This document shows positions 26,082 through 33,777 of a stretch of 64,000 nucleotides of DNA, piece after piece. Under the pieces are notes generated by a model. The model made no database searches. It worked only from the letters and a program-made list of their open reading frames with translations, and was not told the origin of the DNA. The stretch is from an uncultured Kiloniellaceae bacterium (lineage in GTDB: Bacteria > Pseudomonadota > Alphaproteobacteria > Kiloniellales > Kiloniellaceae). Where the stretch lies: positions 62,001 through 126,000 of the forward strand of contig CANLSF010000009.1 of assembly GCA_947493695.1 (NCBI GenBank), in the 5' to 3' direction. The translations under genes and the position numbers were made by a program. How positions within the stretch are numbered: the first letter of the stretch is position 1; every line of letters begins with the position of its first letter.

Positions 26082-26420
26082 ATGTCGAGCAACTCTTTGT
26101 CATCGCAGGTTTTTTCAATCACTTCCGTGCAGAAATTTGCAACGGTAAAGCCCGTTGGTCGAGCAAGAATGAAGGCTGCGCGTGCGACTGCACGCCCAAA
26201 GGACGCTCAGTCCCATAGGAACAAAGGCGTCAAAGTCTTTCACGAACGGCGATCATCGCGAACGCGGCGGGTATCCTTGGCGGCCACCCCCCGGCCGGCC
26301 AGAGCGAGAGCTTCGGCCTGCGATCGCGTCACGATGATCGCCCGCCTCGCCTGCTGGCTGGCGATCGGCGGGTATCTCACGGTACTTTCGCTTGAGCTCG
26401 TCAGCCTCTACGCGGGTTAG
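26082..26420 (+). CDS. Small basic protein with C-terminal membrane segment (uncertain)
   Basis: 112 residues starting at an ATG preceded by AGGAAAG. The first 80 residues are highly basic and low in complexity (VKPVGRARMKAARATARP, RRSSRTRRVSLAATPRPARARA); the last ~28 form a single hydrophobic segment (MIARLACWLAIGGYLTVLSLELVSLYAG). Its stop overlaps the convergent ATP-grasp gene by 4 bp. No family recognised. The reading frame is also open upstream across the lysR promoter, which weakens the case; it may be real or fortuitous. Confidence 0.35.
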   Translation: MSSNSLSSQVFSITSVQKFATVKPVGRARMKAARATARPKDAQSHRNKGVKVFHERRSSRTRRVSLAATPRPARARASACDRVTMIARLACWLAIGGYLTVLSLELVSLYAG

Positions 26421-27289
26421 GCGGAAGCCAGATGCTCCAGGGTTGCCGATGCAAGCAGCTCGGCCGCTCCGTCAAAGAGATGCAGGTTCAGATCGGGGTC
26501 GGTCAGTTCCAGCTCCGTGCAGATAAAGTCATCCCCCCGCATGACACCGTCAATCCGGCAAGAGACCAAAGGGCGGCCAAGCCAGGTCAGGATCTTCTCG
26601 GCAGCCACGACCGCGCCTGTAGGAGCCGGAGCGATCTCGATGACCGGATCAAAGCGGCTGTTGATCCTGAACTCTCCCGGACTTGGCACGGCATGCACTG
26701 CAAAGGCTACGCGTCCGCCGATGCAGGTCATTTTCCACTCTCCGGCTGCAATTTCCGGCAGGTAGGACTGCGCAAGGAACGGCCGTCCCGGTGCCTCGCC
26801 TTGCGCTTCAGAAAGCCGGCTTTCGAAATTTTTTTCGTCACAGAGACGCACACCAACCCCACTGCCTCCGAACGCCGGTTTCAAAACGATTTTCTCAGCG
26901 TTCAACCGGGAGAACATCTCTGCGGGTTTGTCGGGCACAAGCCCGCAGGTCTCAGGCACCGAAACCCCGGACTGCCCCAGCGCACTCAATGACCGTTTGT
27001 CGTTGTTCCAGATCGCAAGCTCAGCCGGACTTTCGACATTGCCCTTCAGGTATGAAACCCGCGCGACCCAGGCAGCGAAGCCTCCGGGATCTTCCTGGTA
27101 ATCCCAGGTCTGCCTCAAAAGGATTAGGTCGCTGTCCAAGAAGGCTTCAATCGGAGCTGCATTCCACGCCAGCGTCCGCAGATCGCAGCCGCGCGCCCGT
27201 AACGCGGCTGCGTAGGCGGAATTCGAGATCGATAGTTGTGGATATCTGGTGCAGGCCGCGAGAACGATACGAGGCACGAGTCTTTTCAT
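26417..27289 (-). CDS. ATP-grasp domain protein, substrate unknown
   Basis: 290 residues with an ATP-grasp fold: the strand-loop KIVLKPAFGGSGVGVRLCDE carries the ATP-binding lysine and glycine-rich loop, LAQSYLPEIAAGEWKMTCIGG is the adenine-side segment, and CTELELTDPDLNLHL aligns with the Mg-binding end (usually ELELIEPxLFL). The N-terminal part LAACTRYPQLSISNSAYAAALRARG and RQTWDYQEDPGGF recall the family that includes the cyclo-ligase of cycloserine biosynthesis. The nearest partner genes (permease and ArsR) give no clear pathway, so the reaction is unknown. Confidence 0.8.
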   Translation of the reverse strand: MKRLVPRIVLAACTRYPQLSISNSAYAAALRARGCDLRTLAWNAAPIEAFLDSDLILLRQTWDYQEDPGGFAAWVARVSYLKGNVESPAELAIWNNDKRSLSALGQSGVSVPETCGLVPDKPAEMFSRLNAEKIVLKPAFGGSGVGVRLCDEKNFESRLSEAQGEAPGRPFLAQSYLPEIAAGEWKMTCIGGRVAFAVHAVPSPGEFRINSRFDPVIEIAPAPTGAVVAAEKILTWLGRPLVSCRIDGVMRGDDFICTELELTDPDLNLHLFDGAAELLASATLEHLASA

Positions 27290-27309
27290 TCCGCTCGTGT
27301 TTCAGGTCA

Positions 27310-28353
27310 TCAGATCGACAGCAAGATCTGATAGCCAAAGCCGGCCATGAGACTGCCGATGAAGGCCAGCAGCAGATACCAGGCAAACACCGTCTTGCGC
27401 ACCAGAGCATAGACTGCCATGGCTGCCGGGATCGAGGTCGCGCCACCGGCCACCAGGAAGGTAATGGCCGCACCCGGCGCCATGCCCATGGACATCAATT
27501 CACCCACCAGCGGGATCGCGGCGAAGCCATTGAGATATGCGGGCACACCGATGGCTGCCGCCAGGGGTATTGCCAGCAAGCCCTGATCTGCCCCCAGGGA
27601 GGACGCAATCAGGTTGGGCGGCATCCAGGCGACCATCAGGCTTTCAATGGCAAAGGCCAGCAGCAGCCATTTGGTCAGGAAGAGGCTGACATCGCGGGCT
27701 TCTCCGGAAAAAGCCGACCAGCGCTCGCTCTCTTTCCAGAAAGCCCAGCGGACGCCCTCGGTCGAGGTCAGGGATTTCGTCCCGCAGCCGCCGCAGGTCG
27801 CGATCCCCTTCAGTGGATCGGCAAAGGCCCCGGCGCGCTGAAGCGTCAGGGTTGCGAAGCCCGCCAGGAGACCGAGCACAAAGGCCGTCACCAGCTTGAC
27901 CATGGCGAACTCCATGGAGATCGTCGCGCCGAGCAGAATAAACTGCTCGGGGTCCATCAGCGGCGATGACAGCCAGAAGGCCGCAACCACCGGCAGGGGC
28001 ACGCCGGCAGCCAGCAAACCGGCAACCAGCGGCACCACGCCGCAGGAGCAGAAGGGCGAAAGCGATCCGGCTGCCGCGGCAACAAGAATGCCCATGGCGG
28101 GAGACCGGGAAACCACCGCACCGATCAACCGGTCAGCCCCCGCGGCTTTCAGCCAGGCGGCCAGCAATACCGACAGCAGCAGGAAGGGTGCAATCCAGAG
28201 AGCAGCATCGATAACAAAGGAAACGCTCGCCACAGCCTGATCGGGGAGTGCAACGGCCAGAACCGCGAACAACAGGATCAACGCCAGCCAGACCCGGTCG
28301 AAACGCGATACACGTCCGCCAAATCCCATCATACGCTCGACCAGAACCGTCAC
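27310..28353 (-). CDS. DUF318/ArsP-type permease, probable metal or metalloid efflux
   Basis: 347 residues, eight or more membrane segments. Diagnostic features are SLSPFCSCGVVPLVAGLLAAG near the first third, a Cys-rich loop GIATCGGCGTKSL in the middle, and a mirrored second half PAYLNGFAAIPLVGELMSMG. These match the PF03773 permease family, which includes organoarsenical (ArsP) and Cu/Zn exporters. The upstream ArsR-type regulator and the palindrome 26 bp upstream of its ATG support metal- or metalloid-induced expression; the exact substrate is unknown. Confidence 0.82.
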   Translation of the reverse strand: MTVLVERMMGFGGRVSRFDRVWLALILLFAVLAVALPDQAVASVSFVIDAALWIAPFLLLSVLLAAWLKAAGADRLIGAVVSRSPAMGILVAAAAGSLSPFCSCGVVPLVAGLLAAGVPLPVVAAFWLSSPLMDPEQFILLGATISMEFAMVKLVTAFVLGLLAGFATLTLQRAGAFADPLKGIATCGGCGTKSLTSTEGVRWAFWKESERWSAFSGEARDVSLFLTKWLLLAFAIESLMVAWMPPNLIASSLGADQGLLAIPLAAAIGVPAYLNGFAAIPLVGELMSMGMAPGAAITFLVAGGATSIPAAMAVYALVRKTVFAWYLLLAFIGSLMAGFGYQILLSI

Positions 28354-28378
28354 AGTGTTACTCCTTTATCGCGACAAT

Positions 28379-28400
28379 CTATATTTCCAGAAATATCGAA
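28379..28400. promoter_or_regulatory. ArsR operator, copy 1 (before the permease)
   Basis: The palindrome ATATTTCCAGAAATAT (28381-28396; arms ATATTTC and GAAATAT) lies between the arsR stop and the permease ATG. The surrounding 22 bases are identical to a second copy at 28774-28795 upstream of arsR. Two perfect copies flanking the regulator gene make this the likely binding site of the ArsR protein. Confidence 0.8.
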
Positions 28401-28421
28401 TCTTTTATTCAAAAAAAGCCG

Positions 28422-28739
28422 TCAACCGGCATCCTTGCTCCGTTGCACAGGCCCGACACCTTCGCAGCATTCCTCGGTCATGAAGTCGATCAGCGACTGC
28501 ATCAACCTAAAATCCGGGCGGCAGCGCAGGACCCGCCCTTCGCGTTCCTGATGCACAAGACCTGCATTCACCAGGTGCGAAATATGATGAGACAGCGTCG
28601 AGGCCGGGACATCCAGGTGTTCCTGAAGATCGCCCACCGCAAGCCCATCGCCCCCCGACTTCACCAGAAGCCGGAAGACCTCCAGCCGGGTCGGGTTGCC
28701 CAGTTTATCGAGACAGCGTGCTGCTTGTAAAATTTCCAT
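28422..28739 (-). CDS. ArsR/SmtB-family metalloregulator
   Basis: 105 residues, typical ArsR size. The winged helix-turn-helix is seen as CLDKLGNPTRLEVFRLLVKSG, LDVPASTLSHHISHLVNAGL and HQEREGRVLRC. Vicinal cysteines in a C-terminal EECCEG motif are a plausible arsenic-type metal site. It is co-directional with the permease gene, 68 bp upstream of it, and is flanked on both sides by the same operator. Derepression by a metal or metalloid is inferred from the family. Confidence 0.9.
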   Translation of the reverse strand: MEILQAARCLDKLGNPTRLEVFRLLVKSGGDGLAVGDLQEHLDVPASTLSHHISHLVNAGLVHQEREGRVLRCRPDFRLMQSLIDFMTEECCEGVGPVQRSKDAG

Positions 28740-28773
28740 AGCCTATTAAAGAATGGTTTGGCTGATGAGTCAA

Positions 28774-28795
28774 CTATATTTCCAGAAATATCGAA
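28774..28795. promoter_or_regulatory. ArsR operator, copy 2 (before arsR)
   Basis: The same palindrome ATATTTCCAGAAATAT (28776-28791) within the same 22-base identity as copy 1, starting 35 bp upstream of the arsR ATG. It would give autorepression of arsR. Confidence 0.82.
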
Positions 28796-28831
28796 ATATA
28801 AGAAAATAGAGCTCCAAAGCGGCTTACCGGG

Positions 28832-29485
28832 CTACCCCTCCAAAGCGTATAGGTATCTGGATTGAGAAGGCTTCGGACCGGTCCTGCGATTCCGCGGTCG
28901 ATAAACAAAGGCCCTGGCGGATGAACGCCTGAACAACCTCGACAGCGCGAGAACGGCTAGCCCGAAGCACAGAAGCGTCAGGCTATCCGGTTCAGGGATC
29001 TTAACACGCTGCCCGCGAATCTCGTCACCTGGATTGCTGGGAAAGCTGTGAGCACTGTCGTAAACACTGCTGAGCGCCAGCCGGTTCAAAAAGGCCGCAT
29101 TCGTAATGCCGTTCACAAGGCTTTCGAGCGGCCCAAAGGCCCTTAAGCGAACACCAACGCCGCTTTCGGCGTAGAGGACCAATTCGTTAGAGACGACGGG
29201 TTCATTGGCAACCTGGGGCGCATTGCGCAGATCGACTGCCCCTGCCTCGCCGAACGCAACGCCATCCCCATCAGGCAAGGTAATGTCCGTCAAGGTAATC
29301 CCCGATACGACGAACGCGAAACTCTCAGCGGAACTTTCCTGTCCAGTTTCTGCAAGACTGTATGAGGCAATATACCCTGCACCGGCATTCTCCGGGGTGA
29401 CAAGAAGGCTTCCGGATAAAAGCAGGGTGGCCACAAGAAGCCTGGCTACCACAGCGGGCCTCTTCGCTGAATAACGACGCAGCAA
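28832..29485 (-). CDS. PEP-CTERM sorting-domain protein
   Basis: 217 residues. A signal-like N-terminus (residues ~12-36, VVARLLVATLLLSGSLLVTPENAGA) leads to a predicted beta-rich secreted domain. The C-terminus has the sorting signal: Pro-Glu-Pro at 164-166 (KIPEPDSLTLLCFGLAVLAL) followed by a hydrophobic stretch and an RLFRR basic cluster at ~183-187. Such proteins are cut by an exosortase and delivered to the surface or exopolysaccharide. Here the basic part runs on for ~30 residues (SSARAFVYRPRNRRTGPKP...), longer than usual, and no exosortase gene is in the window. The passenger domain is not recognised. Confidence 0.8.
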   Translation of the reverse strand: MLRRYSAKRPAVVARLLVATLLLSGSLLVTPENAGAGYIASYSLAETGQESSAESFAFVVSGITLTDITLPDGDGVAFGEAGAVDLRNAPQVANEPVVSNELVLYAESGVGVRLRAFGPLESLVNGITNAAFLNRLALSSVYDSAHSFPSNPGDEIRGQRVKIPEPDSLTLLCFGLAVLALSRLFRRSSARAFVYRPRNRRTGPKPSQSRYLYALEG

Positions 29486-29508
29486 TAGTTTTCCCGATCA
29501 ACACGATA

Positions 29509-29530
29509 GGGCACGTAAAATGACGTGCCC
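29509..29530. repeat. Perfect hairpin upstream of the PEP-CTERM gene
   Basis: GGGCACGT (29509-29516) and ACGTGCCC (29523-29530) are perfect 8-bp arms around AAAATG, 24 bp upstream of the start codon. It has no T-run in either direction, so an operator or 5' UTR hairpin fits better than a terminator. Nothing else is evident in 29486-29664. Confidence 0.45.
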
Positions 29531-29664
29531 TTCACAAACAGACCGAAATACTAGCAGGCAAATGTTACAGCCGTGCCGTGTACATCCTGTGGCATTTAGC
29601 GTGTTTCGTGTCTCACCGGGTAACTAGGTTCAAAGGTATGGGTGATCATCATTTTCGCCCTCAA

Positions 29665-29949
29665 CTAACGCCTTAGCTGGGTAAACCCGGGCGCGTCCGG
29701 CGCTTCGCTCACAGAAACCTCGACAGAGATGACCTTTGCGGCCGGCGGGCCGCTCCAACAGGCATCAATCATGGCATCCACGCTCACACTCTCACCGGAA
29801 AAAAGCGCTTCGACCGTCCCGTCGGGACAATTGCGCACCCAACCGCTCAATCCGAATTTCTGTGCCTCACGCTCGGTCCAACCACGGAACCAGACACCCT
29901 GGACCCGCCCGGAAATCAGCGCCCGCACGCTCTTTTTCGCCACGGTCAT
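29665..29949 (-). CDS. acyP: Acylphosphatase
   Basis: 94 residues from the ATG at 29949 (MTVAKKSVRALISGRVQGVWFRG). Catalytic residues of the family are visible: Arg in the phosphate loop VQGVWFR and Asn in GWVRNCPDGTVEALFSG. It hydrolyses carboxyl-phosphate bonds such as acetyl-phosphate or carbamoyl-phosphate. Its ATG overlaps the stop of the upstream gene (ATGA), indicating coupled translation. Confidence 0.92.
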   Translation of the reverse strand: MTVAKKSVRALISGRVQGVWFRGWTEREAQKFGLSGWVRNCPDGTVEALFSGESVSVDAMIDACWSGPPAAKVISVEVSVSEAPDAPGFTQLRR

Positions 29950-30374
29950 TGCGCTTCTTCCTCCCAAGGGAGATCGGCGTTCGGGTAGAGAGCTGCAAAC
30001 GCGAGCAGGATCGCACGGCGCGCGACCTCCTCCCACTCACTGCGCCGCAGCCAGTGATCCTCGACGGTGATCACGGGGAACTCCGGGTCCTCATGAACCA
30101 ACTTATTGCGCAGATCCTGCAGCCAGCGGCGTGCCTTGCGCTGTTCCGGATCCTTGGGTGCCTCACCGATCTGCGCTTCCACAATGGCAGCGGCGAGGAT
30201 CGCGACTGCCGAGAAGGCGCCTGCGCAAAAGCTGGACTGAAGGTCTATCATCAGCGCACAGGCCTGCTCGCTGGGTGCAGGGGCGCCGCTCTCTCCTGCG
30301 ACCGACTCCAGCGCCTCAAACCAGAAGCGTCGCTCAGACCAGACCTCGTCGCTGGGAAAATCCAGCTGTTCCAT
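29946..30374 (-). CDS. Hypothetical protein in the acylphosphatase operon
   Basis: 142 residues from the ATG at 30374 (MEQLDFPSDEVWSERRF), preceded by an AAGGG ribosome binding site; longer starts lack one. It is predominantly helical, with a central alanine-rich helix (FCAGAFSAVAILAAAIVEAQIG) followed by ARRWLQDLRNKLVHEDPEFP. This loosely resembles DUF4145-like or HEPN-type helical proteins, where the RNxxxH-like pattern (here RNKLVHE) can be an RNase site, but I cannot assign it. Translationally coupled to acylphosphatase. Confidence 0.75.
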   Translation of the reverse strand: MEQLDFPSDEVWSERRFWFEALESVAGESGAPAPSEQACALMIDLQSSFCAGAFSAVAILAAAIVEAQIGEAPKDPEQRKARRWLQDLRNKLVHEDPEFPVITVEDHWLRRSEWEEVARRAILLAFAALYPNADLPWEEEAQ

Positions 30375-30472
30375 ATTGCACCCTTCATAACCGCACTTTA
30401 GATTTGTGGCGCAAATCGCCCCTACGGCCCTCCCACCATCATTCAAAGCAAACTCTAGCGCGGGAATCGCGA

Positions 30473-31069
30473 ATGCTCTACGTCGTACGTCATGGCCAGA
30501 CCGAATGGAATATCGAGACACGATTCCAAGGCCAGCAGGATTCACCGCTCAGCACGCTGGGTCAACAGCAGGCCCATAACTCCGCCGCCTACCTCGCCGG
30601 CGTAGGAATTGAACGGCTCTATGCCAGCCCGCTTGGGCGGGCATGGAAAACGGCGGGTGTGATCTCGGAACGAATCGGCCTGGACCGCATCGCGGATGAG
30701 CGTCTCATGGAATGTAACTTCGGAGCTTGCGAAGGCATGACGTTTCCGGAGATCGAAGAAGCCTTCCCCGGCAAAACCGCCTGGCGGGACGCCGACCGCT
30801 GGAATCGCCCTTACCCCGATGCGGAAAGCTATGCCGATGTCGTGCAAAGGATCAGCGGCTTTGCCGACGAAACTCTGCGGGATGCTCTGCGCGCCGACGG
30901 TCCGATCATCTGCAGCGTCGCCCACGGCATGCTCAACCGCTGTCTGGTCGGGTACCTCTGCGACTGGGGTAACGATGAAATCCTGAACGCTCACCAGGAC
31001 AACGACGAGATCTTTCTGCTGACCGACCAGGGCGTCGAACGCATTCGCGTGCCTGGCAGCTCACAGTAG
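30473..31069 (+). CDS. Histidine phosphatase family protein (phosphoglycerate mutase-like)
   Basis: 198 residues from the ATG at 30473. The phospho-acceptor motif is RHGQTEWN near the N-terminus, the acid/base Glu region follows in MECNFGACEGMTFPEIEEAF, and the second catalytic His is in SVAHGMLNRCLVGYL. The family covers phosphatases and mutases acting on small phospho-esters; cofactor and substrate are not evident. It is divergent from the hypothetical/acylphosphatase pair and convergent with the ATP12 gene 13 bp away. Confidence 0.9.
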   Translation: MLYVVRHGQTEWNIETRFQGQQDSPLSTLGQQQAHNSAAYLAGVGIERLYASPLGRAWKTAGVISERIGLDRIADERLMECNFGACEGMTFPEIEEAFPGKTAWRDADRWNRPYPDAESYADVVQRISGFADETLRDALRADGPIICSVAHGMLNRCLVGYLCDWGNDEILNAHQDNDEIFLLTDQGVERIRVPGSSQ

Positions 31070-31082
31070 TCTAACGAAGCAT

Positions 31083-31808
31083 CTAACTTCGCAGCAGGGT
31101 CAGGAAGCTCGCAGCCGCATGGAACTCGCCGCGCAAACCGGCGTGACGAGCCGCGGCCTCGGCGTCCTCGCCCCAGAATTCGATCTGAAAGAGCTCATCC
31201 AGCAAAGCCGCGGTGAAGGCCTGGTCTGCTGTCAGGCGCTCCCGCAGCAGAGCCAGACCAATTACCAGAGATCCACCGGCGGAAACCACCGTGTGCAAGG
31301 CCGTCAGAGTCATGTCGTCAACATTTTCCACGGCATGCCGCAAAGCCGCCACTGACGCTGCTGGCTGTGGTTTCGCAAGGATACCGGGAATCACGATCAG
31401 GGGTGCGTCGAAAGTCAAGGTCACCCAATCGAGCAAGGGTTGCCAGCTCTCCTGTTGTCGCTCTATCAGATCCTGGGGTTCCTCCGCCCAGTAGCATACC
31501 AGGTCATGTTCGGCGAACGCAGCCGTCGCATCCACCGCATGTGCACGTTCCACATGAACCCAGTCGATGGCTGTACAGGCCAGCGTCATCATGGGCATGG
31601 TCTGGGCGTCGATCGTCTCGCCCTGCGCATTCCATTCAGACGCAATCGCCGCAGCCAAGCCCTGCGTCGGAAGCTGCAAGGCAGCCTTGTTGGGTGTTCG
31701 CAGCACACGGCCATCGAGAGCGACCGTAAATCCTGCGCCGCCCCCTTCTTCCGAAGAAACAACTTCAGCTTTCTTGTAAAAGCGCTTGATACTGTTAGGC
31801 GTATTCAT
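31083..31808 (-). CDS. ATP12-family F1-ATPase assembly chaperone
   Basis: 241 residues. The family start YKKAEVV, FTVALDGRVLRTPNKAALQLPT and the conserved ASEWNAQGETIDAQTMPMMTLACTAIDW are all present, followed by the Trp/Glu-rich core CYWAEEPQDLIERQQESWQPLLDW. In mitochondria ATP12 chaperones F1 alpha; alphaproteobacteria retain it. It continues the minus-strand run rarA, (isochorismatase-like), crcB, rluA-type, HAD, ATP12, an order conserved in the class. Confidence 0.92.
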   Translation of the reverse strand: MNTPNSIKRFYKKAEVVSSEEGGGAGFTVALDGRVLRTPNKAALQLPTQGLAAAIASEWNAQGETIDAQTMPMMTLACTAIDWVHVERAHAVDATAAFAEHDLVCYWAEEPQDLIERQQESWQPLLDWVTLTFDAPLIVIPGILAKPQPAASVAALRHAVENVDDMTLTALHTVVSAGGSLVIGLALLRERLTADQAFTAALLDELFQIEFWGEDAEAAARHAGLRGEFHAAASFLTLLRS

Positions 31809-31844
31809 TCTATCCCGGCACCGTCAACTGATCAGTCCAACAGA

Positions 31845-32546
31845 CTACACCGCCGAAGTTCCAACTGATAGCGAGTCGAGCAGTTCGCCGAAACTTTCCA
31901 CGACCTGCGAGGCGCCATTGGCCAGCAACTCCGCGTCGCCATGGTATCCCCAGGAGACACCAATGCCACGTGCGCCGGCATTTTTCGCCAGCAGCATGTC
32001 ATAAGTCGTGTCGCCGATCATCACCGTATGTTCCGGGGCAACTCCGGTCTCGTTCATCGCCTGTTGCAGAATCTCGGGGTGAGGCTTGCTCGGGCCATCA
32101 TCCGCCGTCTTCAAAGTTGCGAAGTGATGGTGCAGGCCATGACGCTCGAGACTGTGCAAGAGACCCCGTCGGTTCTTACCGGTTGCGATTCCCAGCCAGA
32201 TCTCCGGAAGATCCAGCGCCGCAATCGTTTCGCGCACACCCTCAAAGAGAGGTTCCTCATAGCTGCCGCTTTCTCGAATAGCATAGGCTCGTTCGCGGTA
32301 GGCTCCAGCGACCTGCGTGGCCAGCTCCATGTCCTTTGGATCCGGCAGCAATGACGCAATGGCGTACTCCAAAGCCAGTCCCACGCTCCGGCGAATGGCA
32401 TTCGCCGTGGGAACCGGCAGATCATGGTGGTCAAAGGCGCCCGACATGCATTCGATGATCACCTTCTGGCTGTCGACCAGCGTACCGTCGAAGTCAAAGA
32501 CGATCAGTCGGGGAATCATTGCCGAGGCGTTTCTGTCGTCAGGCAT
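31845..32546 (-). CDS. HAD-superfamily hydrolase (phosphoglycolate phosphatase-like)
   Basis: 233 residues. HAD motif I is IVFDFDGTLVDS, motif II is near WLGIATGKNRRG, the motif III Lys is in TADDGPSKPHPEIL, and motif IV is MIGDTTYDMLLAKNAGARGIGV. A cap-I helical domain lies between motif I and II. Adjacent rluA-type and ATP12 genes suggest housekeeping, but the substrate is unknown. Confidence 0.88.
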   Translation of the reverse strand: MPDDRNASAMIPRLIVFDFDGTLVDSQKVIIECMSGAFDHHDLPVPTANAIRRSVGLALEYAIASLLPDPKDMELATQVAGAYRERAYAIRESGSYEEPLFEGVRETIAALDLPEIWLGIATGKNRRGLLHSLERHGLHHHFATLKTADDGPSKPHPEILQQAMNETGVAPEHTVMIGDTTYDMLLAKNAGARGIGVSWGYHGDAELLANGASQVVESFGELLDSLSVGTSAV

Positions 32547-32648
32547 TATTATTTCTCAGCAATGTCAGGGAATTATCTGCGTGAGCTTAACAATAGCCGC
32601 CCGCGACGCCAAGCCGGAGCTCATTCGGCGCTGTTGCTGTTTCAGTGT

Positions 32649-32712
32649 TCATCGCGGGGCGTTTAGTTTACGGCGCTCATCGCGGGGTATTTGGTTTATG
32701 GCGCTCATCGCG
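32649..32712. repeat. 28-bp tandem repeat, 2.3 copies
   Basis: A unit beginning TCATCGCGGGG and ending GTTTAYGGCGC occurs at 32649-32676 and 32677-32704 (four mismatches), followed by a partial third copy at 32705-32712 that overlaps the stop codon of the RluA-type gene. It fills most of the gap between that gene and the HAD gene and looks like a local duplication. Confidence 0.75.
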
Positions 32713-33769
32713 CCATGGAATCCGGTTTGCGCTTCTCCAGATCGAGGGCATCCGCGTAGGTCGCCAGATCGTTGGCCACATTCTCGCCGTGCCGGACATC
32801 AAAACGGAAAGCCTTCCAGGCCTCCAGCATCTCCGTCGGCAGCGGCGCGGCAATTCTCAGGGTCGTGCCATCGTCCGGGTGCGGCAAGGCAATCTCCTGC
32901 GCATGCAGCATCAGGCGTTTCGGGAAATCGGGTTTTGCAGGAAAGGCCTGCTTGCCGCCGTACTTCCCGTCCCCGAGGATCGGCATCCCCATTTCAGCGC
33001 AGTGGACACGCAGCTGATGGGTCCGTCCGGTGAGTGGCATCAGCGCAAGCCAGGTCAATCCGCGACTCTTGCCGCTGCCTGTGGCAATTGTCTGATATAA
33101 CGTCAGCGCGCGCTTGCCCGCCGGCCCCATGGCGGCAACCTTCTCCATACCGCCTTCAGATGTCGACTTGCCAAGAGACATGTCGATAACGCCGCGCGCC
33201 TTCGGTGGCTTCCCCGCCACCAGGGCCCAATAGATCTTTCGCGCATCCTTGCCTCGAAAGGCCGCCGTCAGATCACGCGCAGCCGCGCCTGTGCGCGCCA
33301 GAAGCAGGACTCCGCTGGTATCCCGATCGAGCCGGTGCACAAGCTTGGGGCGGTCCTTGCGGTCGAAAATCAAGCCATCGAGCATGGCGTCCACGTGACG
33401 GCTTTGGCCCGTCCCGCCCTGTACCGCTAGGCCGCTGGCTTTGTTAATCGCCAGAACCCAATCGTCCTTGAAGATAACCGCGTCCTGCAGGGCTTTGATG
33501 TCTTTGCTCGAGGCAACCACCTTTTTTGCAGGGCGTGCCGAGGCTTCCGGCAGTCTGCCTGGTCCGGCAGAGATCGGGGGAACGCGCACCACCTGTCCCT
33601 CCTCGACCCGCGCCGAGGATTTCGCCCGCTTGCCGTCCAGCCGCACCTGCCCGGTCCGCAACAGCTTTTCAACCTGCCCCTGGGTCACGTCGCTGTAACG
33701 GCGCTTCAACCAGCGATCCAGCCGGTCGCCCGCTTCTTCACCGCTTACGGTCACCATCTCGACAGCCAT
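32705..33769 (-). CDS. RluA-family 23S rRNA pseudouridine synthase (RluC-like)
   Basis: 354 residues. An N-terminal S4 RNA-binding domain (GDRLDRWLKRRYSDVTQGQVEKLLRTGQVRLDGK) is followed by the catalytic motif HRLDRDTSGVLLLA with Asp148 as nucleophile, and the family end LTGRTHQLRVHCAEMGMPILGDGKYGG. It isomerises uridine in 23S rRNA. RluC-like is my best guess from the S4 domain and neighbourhood; RluD is excluded only loosely. It starts 8 bp after crcB. Confidence 0.9.
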   Translation of the reverse strand: MAVEMVTVSGEEAGDRLDRWLKRRYSDVTQGQVEKLLRTGQVRLDGKRAKSSARVEEGQVVRVPPISAGPGRLPEASARPAKKVVASSKDIKALQDAVIFKDDWVLAINKASGLAVQGGTGQSRHVDAMLDGLIFDRKDRPKLVHRLDRDTSGVLLLARTGAAARDLTAAFRGKDARKIYWALVAGKPPKARGVIDMSLGKSTSEGGMEKVAAMGPAGKRALTLYQTIATGSGKSRGLTWLALMPLTGRTHQLRVHCAEMGMPILGDGKYGGKQAFPAKPDFPKRLMLHAQEIALPHPDDGTTLRIAAPLPTEMLEAWKAFRFDVRHGENVANDLATYADALDLEKRKPDSMAR

Positions 33770-33777
33770 GATTACTT

